Shown one piece after another: positions 9,632 to 18,489 of a stretch of DNA of 61,706 nucleotides; positions within the stretch are counted from its first letter, which is position 1, and each line of letters starts with the position of its first letter. The stretch is from positions 1 through 61,706 of the forward strand of contig CALBZA010000031.1 in NCBI GenBank assembly GCA_937890005.1. The letters run 5' to 3'. The notes under the pieces are model-generated. The model did not search any database. It was given only the letters and a program-made list of their open reading frames with translations, and had not been told where the DNA came from. Made by a program: the position numbers and the translations under genes. The stretch is from an uncultured Verrucomicrobia subdivision 3 bacterium (GTDB lineage Bacteria; Verrucomicrobiota; Verrucomicrobiia; Limisphaerales; DASXHY01).

Positions 9632-10237
9632 TCATGAATCATGAACCTGCAATGTCGGCACAGTTCGAAGCGGCGGCATTGCAGGCATTTGGTTTATCAC
9701 CATGTGCTCCAATAATGGATCTGCTTCAAATGCAGATCGCGGGGCGCAATCTGCGGCGCCCGAGGCGGGCGCGCTCCCCATCCCCGAAATTGAACCGCAG
9801 AGGTCGCAAAGAACGCAGAGATTTCAAACCGTTGTGTTGTCGCACGATCTGTTGTCTTATCGCACTTCCCTGCTGCAGCTCCATTCAGATCAGATGCGCG
9901 CCGGAACGATCTTGAAAGACCACCGCACTCGGCTGGCATCCCAGCCCCTTTTCTCCCACCCCCTCATCTCCTCTGCTCTTTTCTCTGAAGAAAATTCAGC
10001 GTTTGTGGACAACTTTTCAGAGACCGGCTCTTTACATTTCCTCTCCCGCTGTTTCAATACGCGCCACTCACATTCGGCGTGCGACGTTTCTCGTCGGTAT
10101 GTGCATTGCGAAATGCAATCCAGACGGAACGAGATCGCCTGAACTTCAGGCCATTCGTCGCGTGCTGCCGGGACAACGCTTTCTTCCGCAGCCGCACACA
10201 CCAGGTCCGTTGCGTCTCCCAATCAGAAGTGCAGCCT
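9632..10237. other. Intergenic gap with a nonamer-like GCAGAG repeat
   Basis: About 600 bases with no supported gene. Around 9795-9822 there is a degenerate tandem of 9-base units (GCAGAGGTC, GCAAAGAAC, GCAGAGATT), the kind of low-complexity intergenic repeat seen in several soil bacteria. Pyrimidine-rich sequence fills about 9940-9990. A frame running into the next gene is open from 10079 but shows no export signal before 10238. Confidence 0.4.
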
Positions 10238-11248
10238 GTGAAGTTCAGAAGATTGATTTCAACCCGATGGGTCTGGCCTGTTTCGGGCCTGCTGTTTGCC
10301 TCAGCCACGGCGTGGTCAGGACCGCGCATTACTCTGTCCTGGTATTCCGATCCGGCTTCCGGCGCGGTTGGCCACCGAATTCTCTGCGGATTCCGCGAGT
10401 TCGATTACCCGTACGTCTTCGATGTCGGCGATGTCACGCGTGCCACAATCACATTGCCTGATGGCGGCTCCGAATATCATCTCGCGGTGATCGCTTACAA
10501 CGCGGAAGGAGTCGAAAGCCCGCCGTCCGAAGAGGTCATTTACGTGCCACCCGGTCCGCCCAGGCTGCAGCCAGAAAAAAGTTCGAATCAATTCACGGTA
10601 CGATGGAATTCCATTCCCGGAACCGGATATCGCGTTCTTTACAAACCGGAGTTGACAGCGAACGAATGGAATCCCGTCAGCAAAATCATCGTCGCCGACG
10701 CGACGCAGACCGAATGGAGCACGGCTTTTAACACGGCGGCTCCGTCGGCATTCTTCAAGGTTCAGGTAATTCCGAATCCTGGTTCCCCGCCGGAACTGAA
10801 GTTGACGCAACCGAACGAAAACGAACTTCGTTTCTCCTGGAACTGTATTCCGGGCCGAAGTTATCAAATTCTTTTCAAGGAAACCCTGGCTGCGCCGGAC
10901 TGGATTCCCCTCTCGCCGGTGTTGTTGACTGAAAGCACGGTTCTCGAATGGGTGACGGAGATCGATCCGGCTGCGGCGAGCGGATTCTTCAAGCTGGAAA
11001 TGTTGCCCGAGTCGGAAAGGCTTCCTGTCACCTCAATCACCTATGACGAGAACGAACGGGTGCAGATCGCGTGGAACGCCATTCCGGGATGCCGGTATCA
11101 AGTGTTCTGCAAATCCGATCTTTCCGAGACTGACTGGACGCCGCTGAGCGACGAACTGGTTGCGGAGGCGGTCGAAATGTCCTGGACGGTGCCGGAGGAT
11201 GCGTCACAACCGGGCGTCTTTTACGCAGTGAAGGAACTGGTGGATTGA
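10238..11248 (+). CDS. Exported FN3-like protein with three repeated beta modules
   Basis: A 336-aa exported protein with no enzyme motif. The GTG at 10238 is chosen because VKFRRLISTRWVWPVSGLLFASATAWS reads as a signal peptide; the open frame upstream looks non-coding. An FN3-like domain (about 25-110) is followed by three modules of about 75-80 aa. Each carries a W-x(2-4)-PG-x-x-YxxxxK core, an aromatic W-x-P segment and a closing FF/FY-(K/A)V strand (YRVLYKPELTANEWNP, YQILFKETLAAPDWIP, YQVFCKSDLSETDWTP). The same module ends the 5238-aa protein of this window. It sits between GH97 and GH43_12, so carbohydrate or surface binding is possible, but function is unknown. Confidence 0.72.
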   Translation: MKFRRLISTRWVWPVSGLLFASATAWSGPRITLSWYSDPASGAVGHRILCGFREFDYPYVFDVGDVTRATITLPDGGSEYHLAVIAYNAEGVESPPSEEVIYVPPGPPRLQPEKSSNQFTVRWNSIPGTGYRVLYKPELTANEWNPVSKIIVADATQTEWSTAFNTAAPSAFFKVQVIPNPGSPPELKLTQPNENELRFSWNCIPGRSYQILFKETLAAPDWIPLSPVLLTESTVLEWVTEIDPAAASGFFKLEMLPESERLPVTSITYDENERVQIAWNAIPGCRYQVFCKSDLSETDWTPLSDELVAEAVEMSWTVPEDASQPGVFYAVKELVD

Positions 11249-11346
11249 ACGGTCGAATGAGCCTCAAGTTTGAGCAAACAGTCCGACCCTCCGAATCGCA
11301 GAATCATCCATTCCATGTGCGGGCGGTCATTGCTACTTTCCCCGCC

Positions 11347-12975
11347 ATGCGATCAGCTGTTTCAGCGACTTCAAAACTTTGCGCCGGCATTGCGTTGCTT
11401 TGCATGACTTCAGGAGTGGGTCAATTTGGAGCTGCTCAAGCAGCTGAATTCACGAATCCGATCCTTCCCGGTTTTCACGCCGATCCCAGCATCTGCCGCG
11501 CGGGGGATGACTATTACATGGTGCACAGCACGTTCGAATATTTCCCCGGCGTGCCGGTGTATCACAGTCGTGATCTGGTGAACTGGAAACTGATCGGCCA
11601 CTGCCTGACGCGGAAGAGCCAGTTGAATCTCGACAACACGCGTCACTCGGCGGGCATCTTCGCGCCCACGATCCGTTATCACAACGGAACGTTCTACATG
11701 ATCACCACCACCGTGAGCGGCGGCGGCAACTTCTTCGTCACCGCCACCAACGCGGCAGGTCCCTGGTCGGATCCAGTCTGGATCGATCCAACCGGCATCG
11801 ATCCGTCGTTCTATTTCGAAGACGACAAAGTTTATTACGTGCGTCAGGTCGATGGCGAACGCGGCTACTCCGGTCAGCAGCTGATCGACATCAAAACCGG
11901 CAAACTTCAGGGTGAACTGAAGGAACTCTGGCGTGGCACCGGCGGCATCTGGCCAGAAGGACCGCATCTCTACAAGGTCAATGGCAAATATTACCTGATG
12001 ATTTCCGAAGGTGGTACGAGCTACGACCATTGCCTCACCGTCGCGCGCAGTGATTCGCCATGGGGACCGTTCGAGCCCAATCCAAACAACCCGATTCTCA
12101 CGCATCGGAATCGTCCAAACGATCCCTTCCAGGCGATCGGCCACGGTGATCTCGTTGAGACTCCGGACGGCTGGTGGGTCGTGTTTCTCGGTTTCCGTCC
12201 CCAGGGCGGTCAGCATCATCATATTGGACGCGAAACGTTTCTGGCACCCGTTACCTGGGAAAACGGCTGGCCGGTTGTGAACAACAATCAACCGATCACG
12301 GCCAAGATGCGCGCGCCGAACCTGAAGCCGCATCCCTGGCCGGCTCTTCCGCCGCGGGATGAATTCGAAGGATCATCGCTTCGATTGAACTGGCGCTACG
12401 TTCGCAATCCGGTGGAATCGAATTATTCCCTGAGCGCGCGCTCCGGCTGGCTGCGGTTGCACGGATCGGAAGTCACCCTTACCAACCAGGCTTCACCGAC
12501 GTTCATCGGCCAGCCTCAAACGGCCTTCAACTGCCGCGTCGCCACGAAAGTGGAATTCAAACCGTCGAAACCGAACGAAGAAGCCGGATTGGTTTTGCGC
12601 GCCAACGACAACAACCATTACGTCCTCGGAATCCGGTCGCATGAAGGAAAGCGCCAGGTGTTCCTGCGCAAGTATCTCGACGCAAAAGTGGCGGAACCGC
12701 TCAGCACAGCGAACCTTCCCGATGATGGCGCGGTGGTATTGAGTGTCCGGGCACAGCCGTTGAGCTACGAATTCTTCTATCAGGCAAAGGACGGTTCCGA
12801 GAAGAGCCTTGGAACGGCGCTGACACGGGATCTTTCCACCGAAACGCTCACCGCCCAAAAAGGCGCGCCGTTCAATTTCACCGGCGTTTTCATGGGACTC
12901 TACGCAACCGGCAACGGCCAGCGCAGCACCGTTCCGGCGGACTTTGACTGGTTTGAATACGAACCCCGCGACTGA
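11347..12975 (+). CDS. Exported GH43 (subfamily 12-like) beta-xylosidase/alpha-L-arabinofuranosidase
   Basis: Inverting exo-glycosidase expected to release xylose or arabinose from xylo-oligosaccharides. Starting at 11347 (542 aa) gives a signal peptide ending in QAA before EFTNPILPG. The canonical triad is visible: Asp46 (HADPSI, base), Asp152 (GIDPSFYF, pKa modulator) and Glu204 (WPEGPHLY, acid). GHGDLVETPDGWWVVFLG and the QHHHIGRETFLAPVTW segment are also typical, as is the C-terminal beta-sandwich (about 335-542, DEFEGSSLRLNWRYVRNP to DFDWFEYEP). Unlike the first GH43 of this window, all motifs are standard. The gene follows the FN3 protein by 98 bases and precedes the malectin lipoprotein by 63. 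Confidence 0.95.
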   Translation: MRSAVSATSKLCAGIALLCMTSGVGQFGAAQAAEFTNPILPGFHADPSICRAGDDYYMVHSTFEYFPGVPVYHSRDLVNWKLIGHCLTRKSQLNLDNTRHSAGIFAPTIRYHNGTFYMITTTVSGGGNFFVTATNAAGPWSDPVWIDPTGIDPSFYFEDDKVYYVRQVDGERGYSGQQLIDIKTGKLQGELKELWRGTGGIWPEGPHLYKVNGKYYLMISEGGTSYDHCLTVARSDSPWGPFEPNPNNPILTHRNRPNDPFQAIGHGDLVETPDGWWVVFLGFRPQGGQHHHIGRETFLAPVTWENGWPVVNNNQPITAKMRAPNLKPHPWPALPPRDEFEGSSLRLNWRYVRNPVESNYSLSARSGWLRLHGSEVTLTNQASPTFIGQPQTAFNCRVATKVEFKPSKPNEEAGLVLRANDNNHYVLGIRSHEGKRQVFLRKYLDAKVAEPLSTANLPDDGAVVLSVRAQPLSYEFFYQAKDGSEKSLGTALTRDLSTETLTAQKGAPFNFTGVFMGLYATGNGQRSTVPADFDWFEYEPRD

Positions 12976-13038
12976 GAAAGACAGAAGACCACCAACAACC
13001 AAAATCACTTTACCATCCCGTCACCAACAACACTGAGT

Positions 13039-13629
13039 ATGAAAAGCACACTTCCAATCCTATTATTCACATCAGCAGCGGCCGCTCTGACCGTCGGATG
13101 CCAGTCTGCGAAACAGGAGGCAACCACTGCGACACCGGCCGCCACCTCTTCAGCTGCGGCGGCAGCTCCCGCAGTCGAACAAAAAGCCATTCGCATCAAT
13201 GCCGGAGGCTTTGCTCCGGTCACCGATTCCAGCGGCAACGTTTGGATCGCTGACAAAGGTTTTGCGGACGGCGACATCATGGAACGTCCTGAACTTCCGA
13301 TCCAGAACACGAAGGATGCGGTGATCTATCAGACCGAACGTTATTCGATGACGAAGTTCGAGCAGCCGCTTCCGAACGGAAACTACACCGTGAAATTGCA
13401 TTTTGCGGAAACGTTCGAAGGCATCGGCGGCCCCGGCGAACGCGTCTTCTCGTTCAACGTGGAAGGAAAAGACTTCAAGGACTTCGATGTCTGGAAGAAG
13501 AGCGGCGGCGCTCAACGCGCTTACGTGGAAACCGTCAACGTCCAGGTGACCGACGGAAAACTCGACATCACGTTTACGCCGAACATCGAGAATCCCCAGA
13601 TCAACGGCATCGAGATTTTGCCGAATTGA
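13039..13629 (+). CDS. Malectin-domain lipoprotein
   Basis: A 196-aa predicted lipoprotein. The signal sequence ends in a lipobox-like LTVGC with Cys21 as the lipidation site, followed by an Ala/Thr-rich linker (to about 48). The rest is a malectin-type carbohydrate-binding beta-sandwich: RINAGGFAPVTDSSGNVWIADKGF, GNYTVKLHFAETF, GERVFSFNVEGK, ending INGIEILP. Malectin folds bind di-/oligosaccharides, and bacterial copies are often attached to glycoside hydrolases. Here the domain stands alone on a membrane anchor, which suggests a periplasmic or surface glycan-binding role for the surrounding enzymes. GH115 follows closely, so co-transcription is likely. Confidence 0.85.
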   Translation: MKSTLPILLFTSAAAALTVGCQSAKQEATTATPAATSSAAAAAPAVEQKAIRINAGGFAPVTDSSGNVWIADKGFADGDIMERPELPIQNTKDAVIYQTERYSMTKFEQPLPNGNYTVKLHFAETFEGIGGPGERVFSFNVEGKDFKDFDVWKKSGGAQRAYVETVNVQVTDGKLDITFTPNIENPQINGIEILPN

Positions 13630-13634
13630 TTCAC

Positions 13635-13651
13635 GCGGGACCACATCCCGC
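13635..13651 (+). terminator. Small stem-loop after the malectin gene
   Basis: A perfect 6-bp stem (GCGGGA/TCCCGC) with a 5-base loop lies six bases after the malectin stop. There is no T run; it is probably an attenuating or stabilising hairpin at most. Confidence 0.25.
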
Positions 13652-13711
13652 ATTGACATGTCAGCACCTTGTTTCCGCTGTCGGATCGTCAACCCGGCCC
13701 ACCCCGTTTCG

Positions 13712-16321
13712 ATGGGGCGCCGGGTTGCCGCTATTTTGTGTTTTGTTGCCGCCTGCTGGACGTTGAATCTGCAGGCGCTCACAACGAATTCTTTCATCCG
13801 CACAGCCGCGACGGACGGAAGTTTGGCAATCGTCGCGAACGGAAAGGCCGCCGCCATTGTCGTGGACACGAACGACTGGCCGGGTGTGGTTCGTGTTGCG
13901 GTTGATCTGCAGACGGACATTCGCCGCGTGTCCGGCGTGGAAGCAAAGCTTGTTCACGATCCCGCCGGCGTCAGCCGTGAAGCCATCCTGGTCGGAACTA
14001 TTGGACGCAGCGCTGTGATTGACCGACTCGTGCGCGAGAAGAAAATCAACACGAACGATGTGGCTGGAAAATGGGAGGCGGCTTTGATTCAGATCGTGGA
14101 GAATCCCCTGCCCCATCTCGATCGCGCACTGGTGATCGCCGGCAGCGACAAGCGCGGAACCATTTTTGGTGTGTATGACATTTCGGAACAGATGGGCGTT
14201 TCGCCGTGGCATTGGTGGGCAGACGTTCCGCCAAAACGAAATCCAGATCTGTTCGCTTCACCGGGACGCCATGTCCTTGGACCGTCCGGCGTGAAGTATC
14301 GGGGAATTTTCATCAATGACGAAGGCCCGAGCCTGATGACGTGGGCGCGCCGGAAATACGGCGAATTGAACCACGGCATGTACACGAACGTCTTCGAGCT
14401 GATTCTCCGCTGCAAAGGAAACTTTCTCTGGCCTGCGATGTGGGACAACTCCTTCGCCACCGACGATCCGCTGAACGCGAAGCTCGCCGACGAATACGGA
14501 GTCGTCGTCAGCACGTCGCATCACGAACCGATGATGCGGGCCTGGAAGGAATGGCGCGCCGCAGGCAACGGACCGCGAACCTGGGACTATTCAAAGAACG
14601 ACGCGAAACTCCGTGAATTCTGGTCTGAGGGAATTCGCCGGACGAAGGATTACGAAAAGGTCATCACACTCGGAATGCGCGGTGACGGCGACGAACCGAT
14701 GAGCGAAACCGAAAGCGTCGCTCTGCTGGAACGCATCGTTGCGGATCAGCGCAAATTGATTTCGGAAATTATCGATCCGAACGTCGAACGCGTCCCGCAG
14801 GTCTGGGCGCTTTACAAGGAAGTGCAGGGTTATTACGAGCGCGGGATGCGCGTGCCGGACGACGTGATTCTGCTCTGGTGCGACGACAACTGGGGGAACA
14901 TTCGCCGTCTGCCAACCGCTGACGAGCGCAAGCGTTCCGGCGGCGCCGGGATTTATTATCATTTCGACTACGTGGGCGGCCCGCGAAATTACAAATGGAT
15001 CAACACCGTTCCCCTTCCAAAAATCTGGGAGCAAATGAACCTCGCGTGGCATTACGGCGCGACAAATCTCTGGATCGTGAACGTTGGCGACATCAAACCG
15101 GAGGAAGTCCCGCTGGAATTCTTTCTGAGCATGGGACGGAATCCTGCCGCCTGGACCAGGGACAACCTGGACGGATACTTGCAGCGCTGGGCGACACGCG
15201 AATTTGGTCCACGTCATGCAAACGAGATTGCAGACATCGTTGCGAAATACGCCAAATACAACGGTCGCCGCAAACCGGAGCTTCTCGAACCGGGAACGTT
15301 CAGTCTGGACAACTACAACGAAGCCGATCGCGTTCTTGCCGACTGGCAGGACATCACACAGCGGGCGGAAAGAATCTACGCGGACCTGCCCAATGAACTG
15401 CGAGATGCGTTTTATCAACTCGTTCTTTATCCGACCCGGGCGAGTGCCGTTGTGAACGAACTTTACATCGCGGTCGCGAAAAACCGCGCCTACGCAAGGC
15501 AGAACGATGTTCGGGCGAACGACTTCGCGCGCCGCGCCCGCGAGCTGTTTGCAGAAGATCAGCGGATGTCGGATTACTACAACAACGAACTCGCCGGCGG
15601 AAAATGGAAACACATGATGGACCAAACCCGCATCGGTTACACCGGCTGGCAGCAGCCGAACCGCAACATCATGCCCCGAGTCACCGAAATCGAAGGCACA
15701 AACACAGTTGCCACGATGCCGGACGAAAAATCCGCAATCCGCAATCCACAATCCGCAATCCCAACCGGCTGGCGTGGATTCATCGAAACAGACGGCTACG
15801 TTTCCATCGAAGCCGAACATTTCACGAGCCGGACCGACACGCCGTATGCGCGCTGGGAAGTGCTTCCCGATCACGGGCGCACGCTTTCCGCAGTGACGGT
15901 GTTTCCAGTGACCGCCTCGAGTGTCACGCCTCCTCAGGATTCCCCAAATCTGGAATACCGAATGTGGCTCAGCAGCACCGGCGCTGTTGAAGTCACCACG
16001 ATTCTCTCGCCATCGCTGAACTTCGATCCGAACCGCTCCGTTCGAGTCGCCGTTTCCTTCGACAATGAACCGCCGCAGATCATCACCGTCGTTCCCAAGG
16101 GATATAACGCCGGTGACGGCAATCGCGACTGGGAAACATCGGTGAAGGACAGCGTCCGAAAGGTGAAATCGAAGCACACCCTCTCGACACCCGGCGAACA
16201 CACGTTCAAAATCTGGATGGTCGATCCCGCTGTCGTGGTGCAGAAGCTCCTCGTCGATTGCGGCGGGCTCAAGCCGAGTTATCTCGGCCCACCGGAATCT
16301 CCATTCGTCGGGAACCAATAA
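13712..16321 (+). CDS. Exported GH115 xylan alpha-1,2-glucuronidase
   Basis: GH115 enzymes remove (4-O-methyl-)glucuronic acid from both terminal and internal xylose residues of glucuronoxylan. The ATG at 13712 (869 aa) starts the signal peptide MGRRVAAILCFVAACWTLNLQA; an ATG at 13658 is in frame and possible. The N-terminal domain (about 25-190) is followed by the barrel with WHWWADVPPKR, KYRGIFINDEG, NHGMYTNVFELILR, NFLWPAMWDNSFATDD, TSHHEPMMRAWKEW, TLGMRGDGDEPM, WCDDNWGNIRRLP and YHFDYVGGPRNYKW, all typical of the family. A C-terminal GH115 domain (about 710-869, GFIETDGYVSIEAEHF) is included. The linker before it contains an in-frame heptanucleotide repeat array, a rare place for such a repeat. 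It is the strongest evidence that the cluster targets glucuronoxylan. Confidence 0.93.
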   Translation: MGRRVAAILCFVAACWTLNLQALTTNSFIRTAATDGSLAIVANGKAAAIVVDTNDWPGVVRVAVDLQTDIRRVSGVEAKLVHDPAGVSREAILVGTIGRSAVIDRLVREKKINTNDVAGKWEAALIQIVENPLPHLDRALVIAGSDKRGTIFGVYDISEQMGVSPWHWWADVPPKRNPDLFASPGRHVLGPSGVKYRGIFINDEGPSLMTWARRKYGELNHGMYTNVFELILRCKGNFLWPAMWDNSFATDDPLNAKLADEYGVVVSTSHHEPMMRAWKEWRAAGNGPRTWDYSKNDAKLREFWSEGIRRTKDYEKVITLGMRGDGDEPMSETESVALLERIVADQRKLISEIIDPNVERVPQVWALYKEVQGYYERGMRVPDDVILLWCDDNWGNIRRLPTADERKRSGGAGIYYHFDYVGGPRNYKWINTVPLPKIWEQMNLAWHYGATNLWIVNVGDIKPEEVPLEFFLSMGRNPAAWTRDNLDGYLQRWATREFGPRHANEIADIVAKYAKYNGRRKPELLEPGTFSLDNYNEADRVLADWQDITQRAERIYADLPNELRDAFYQLVLYPTRASAVVNELYIAVAKNRAYARQNDVRANDFARRARELFAEDQRMSDYYNNELAGGKWKHMMDQTRIGYTGWQQPNRNIMPRVTEIEGTNTVATMPDEKSAIRNPQSAIPTGWRGFIETDGYVSIEAEHFTSRTDTPYARWEVLPDHGRTLSAVTVFPVTASSVTPPQDSPNLEYRMWLSSTGAVEVTTILSPSLNFDPNRSVRVAVSFDNEPPQIITVVPKGYNAGDGNRDWETSVKDSVRKVKSKHTLSTPGEHTFKIWMVDPAVVVQKLLVDCGGLKPSYLGPPESPFVGNQ
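15730..15761. repeat. Heptanucleotide array inside GH115
   Basis: Four consecutive 7-base units ATCCGCA, ATCCGCA, ATCCACA, ATCCGCA plus a partial ATCC lie inside the coding sequence, translating to part of the linker SAIRNPQSAIP between the catalytic and C-terminal domains. The frame stays open across it. Confidence 0.85.
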
Positions 16322-16439
16322 TTTCGTCGGGAAAGACATCTATCCGTTCAGAAGCACGTTTGCATGGTCGAGCCTCGCCGTGCTCCCGTCCATGCCTGCG
16401 CCTTTGACAATCGCCGTTTCCGGCAGTAAAGGTTCCCCC

Positions 16440-16982
16440 ATGAAAACCCTGGCTCTCCTCCCAACACTGATTTTTATGGCCACATCCCTTGTCGCCGCCC
16501 CAATCCACGACGTTCCGCTGAAAGACATCGACGGAAAAGACACCACCCTCGCTCCCTACAAGGGCAAGGTGATGCTCATCGTCAATGTCGCTTCAAAGTG
16601 CGGCAACACGCCCCAGTACAAGGGCCTTGAGACGATCTATCAGAAGTACAAGGACAAGGGATTCACGGTGCTCGGGTTCCCGTGCAATCAGTTTGGAAAT
16701 CAGGAGCCGGGAAGCAGCGAACAGATCAAGGAATTCTGCAGCAGCGAATATCACGTCACCTTCCCGATGTTCGAAAAGCTCGAAGTGAAAGGTCCGAACC
16801 AGCATCCGCTCTACAATCACCTCGCAGGAAAAGACTCTCCGTTCCCCGGTGACGTGAAGTGGAACTTCGGCAAATTCCTCGTCGGCAAGGATGGAAAAAT
16901 CCTCAAGCGCTTCGATCCCAAGACACAGCCGGAATCGCCTGAAGTGATTGCTGCCATCGAAGAAGCGCTCGCAGCGAAGTAA
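16440..16982 (+). CDS. Exported glutathione peroxidase-family peroxidase
   Basis: Thioredoxin-fold peroxidase reducing hydrogen peroxide and organic hydroperoxides. The ATG at 16440 (180 aa) has an AAAGG seven bases upstream and starts a signal peptide (MKTLALLPTLIFMATSLVAA), so the enzyme is expected outside the cytoplasm. Motifs: NVASKCGNT with peroxidatic Cys54 in place of selenocysteine, GFPCNQFGNQEP, and WNFGKFLV with the conserved Trp and Asn. Cys100 (EFCSSEYHVTFP) lies where thioredoxin-dependent members have the resolving cysteine. It follows GH115 by 118 bases; export beside polysaccharide-degrading enzymes is unusual but seen in the family. The electron donor is unknown. Confidence 0.9.
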   Translation: MKTLALLPTLIFMATSLVAAPIHDVPLKDIDGKDTTLAPYKGKVMLIVNVASKCGNTPQYKGLETIYQKYKDKGFTVLGFPCNQFGNQEPGSSEQIKEFCSSEYHVTFPMFEKLEVKGPNQHPLYNHLAGKDSPFPGDVKWNFGKFLVGKDGKILKRFDPKTQPESPEVIAAIEEALAAK

Positions 16983-17011
16983 ATCGAAACGATGCAAGAC
17001 GGTTTATTGCC

Positions 17012-17029
17012 ACGGATGAACACAGATGG
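17012..17029. repeat. Degenerate CACGGATGAACACAGATG intergenic repeat
   Basis: A short match to the low-complexity 12-base-period sequence (CACGGATGAACA then CAGATGGGCTCA) found between genes in many soil bacterial genomes, as far as I recall. It lies in the 289-base gap between the peroxidase and the methyltransferase, which otherwise shows no feature. Confidence 0.5.
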
Positions 17030-17271
17030 GCTCAGACAAGGCGGAAAGGTTTTAGTCGAGCACAACTGATTTTTCCGTATCCCTGCTCCATTCCTCGTAC
17101 CGCGATTCTGTGAGTCGCTGTAACGCAGATCAGCTAACAAAGCTCCGGAAGAACTATTGTTGAATCCGGAGCTTTCGAGCTTTTCAGGTCTTTTCTCGAT
17201 TGTTTTCACAATCCATTCGCGATTAACGTCTCCGTTCAACTGTTTACAAACTGAAACTTATTGCTGTCTCT

Positions 17272-18474
17272 ATGGAATCATTGCCGACTGTTCTACTGAA
17301 GCCGGGCGAAGCGGATCGTATCGTTGCGGGCCATCCCTGGGTTTATCAATCCTCCATCCTCCGCATGAGCGCACAGGCCGGCGACGGTGAACTCGTGCAG
17401 GTAAAGGATCATCGCCAGCGTCTGCTCGGGGTCGGCTTCTTCAACTCGCGCTCGAAAATTCACGTCCGCCTTCTCGCGCCGGATCGCATCGACGTCAACG
17501 AAGCTTTCTTCGAACAACGCATTCGCGAGGCGCTTTCCGTCCGGCAACGTCACCTGCCCCACGCCGCTTCATTCCGCGTCGTCAACGCCGAGAGCGATTT
17601 TCTCAGCGGACTGATCGTGGACAAATACGAGGACGTTCTTGCCGTTCAGATTTCGGCCCTGGGCATGGACAAGCGCAAGGGAGCCATCATCAATGTGCTG
17701 AAACGCCTGTTGTCTCCGCGAACGATTGTTGAACGCAGCGATGTAGCGTCCCGGAAATTTGAAGGACTTGCTGAGGCGAACGGTGTTCTCGAAGGCGAAC
17801 TGAATGGACCGATCGCAGTCAACCTCAACGGACTGAAGTTTGAAACGGACCTGATCGCCGGCCACAAAACCGGGATGTATCTCGATCAGCAGACGAGCTA
17901 TCAGGCGGTGGCGCAATTCGCCAGGGACGCGCAAGTGCTCGATTGTTTTTGCTTCCTCGGCGGATTCGGTTTGCACGCGGCACGGGCCGGTGCAGCGCAC
18001 GTTCATATGCTCGACCAGAGCGAAGAGGCCATTGGGGCGGCGAAACGCAACGCGGCGAACAACGGTCTGGCTTCCAACACATCCTTTGAAGCAACGAACG
18101 TCTTCGACTGGCTGAAAGCGCAGACGAAAACAGGTCCAAGCGAGAAACTGGTACCCAAGTTCGATCTGATCATTCTCGATCCGCCGTCCTTCACGAGAAA
18201 CCGTGCCTCGGTTCCGGACGCGCTCCGCGGCTACAAGGAAATTCATCTGCGTGCGCTGAAGTTGCTGCGGCCGGGAGGAACGCTTGCGACGTTCTGCTGT
18301 TCGCATCACGTGGACTCGGGACTGTTCCAGGACACTGTGCTGAGCGCGGCGTATGACGCCCGGAAAGTGCTGCGACGCGTTGCCACCTACTCGCAATCGC
18401 CGGATCACCCGATCATTCCGATGATTCCTGAGACGGAATATCTGAAGGGATTCGCCTACGAACTGGTGAGATAA
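17272..18474 (+). CDS. rlmI: Class I rRNA large-subunit methyltransferase, RlmI-like
   Basis: SAM-dependent methyltransferase of the RlmI group (23S rRNA C1962 C5-methylation in E. coli), 400 aa, cytoplasmic. An N-terminal PUA-like domain (about 1-75, PGEADRIVAGHPWVYQSSI) leads into the EEHEE linker (SGLIVDKYEDVLAVQ), then a Rossmann methyltransferase core. Key segments are GHKTGMYLDQQ, LDCFCFLGGFGLHAA (SAM loop), DQSEEAI and FDLIILDPPSFTR with the DPPS active-site motif. The C-terminal strand order HLRALKLLRPGGTLATFCCSHHV and DHPIIPMIPETEYLKGF are typical. The gene stands alone and converges on RNase D with only 15 bases between stops. The exact rRNA position is inferred from the family. Confidence 0.88.
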   Translation: MESLPTVLLKPGEADRIVAGHPWVYQSSILRMSAQAGDGELVQVKDHRQRLLGVGFFNSRSKIHVRLLAPDRIDVNEAFFEQRIREALSVRQRHLPHAASFRVVNAESDFLSGLIVDKYEDVLAVQISALGMDKRKGAIINVLKRLLSPRTIVERSDVASRKFEGLAEANGVLEGELNGPIAVNLNGLKFETDLIAGHKTGMYLDQQTSYQAVAQFARDAQVLDCFCFLGGFGLHAARAGAAHVHMLDQSEEAIGAAKRNAANNGLASNTSFEATNVFDWLKAQTKTGPSEKLVPKFDLIILDPPSFTRNRASVPDALRGYKEIHLRALKLLRPGGTLATFCCSHHVDSGLFQDTVLSAAYDARKVLRRVATYSQSPDHPIIPMIPETEYLKGFAYELVR

Positions 18475-18489
18475 CGCAGCGGCGGCGAC

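Noticed and set aside
16304..16333. Direct repeat TTCGTCGGGAA around the GH115 stop codon
   Set aside because: Short 11-base duplication, likely chance or minor slippage; no insertion sequence or att-like context.
14591..16339. 582-codon open frame on the minus strand opposite GH115
   Set aside because: Antisense shadow of the GH115 gene.
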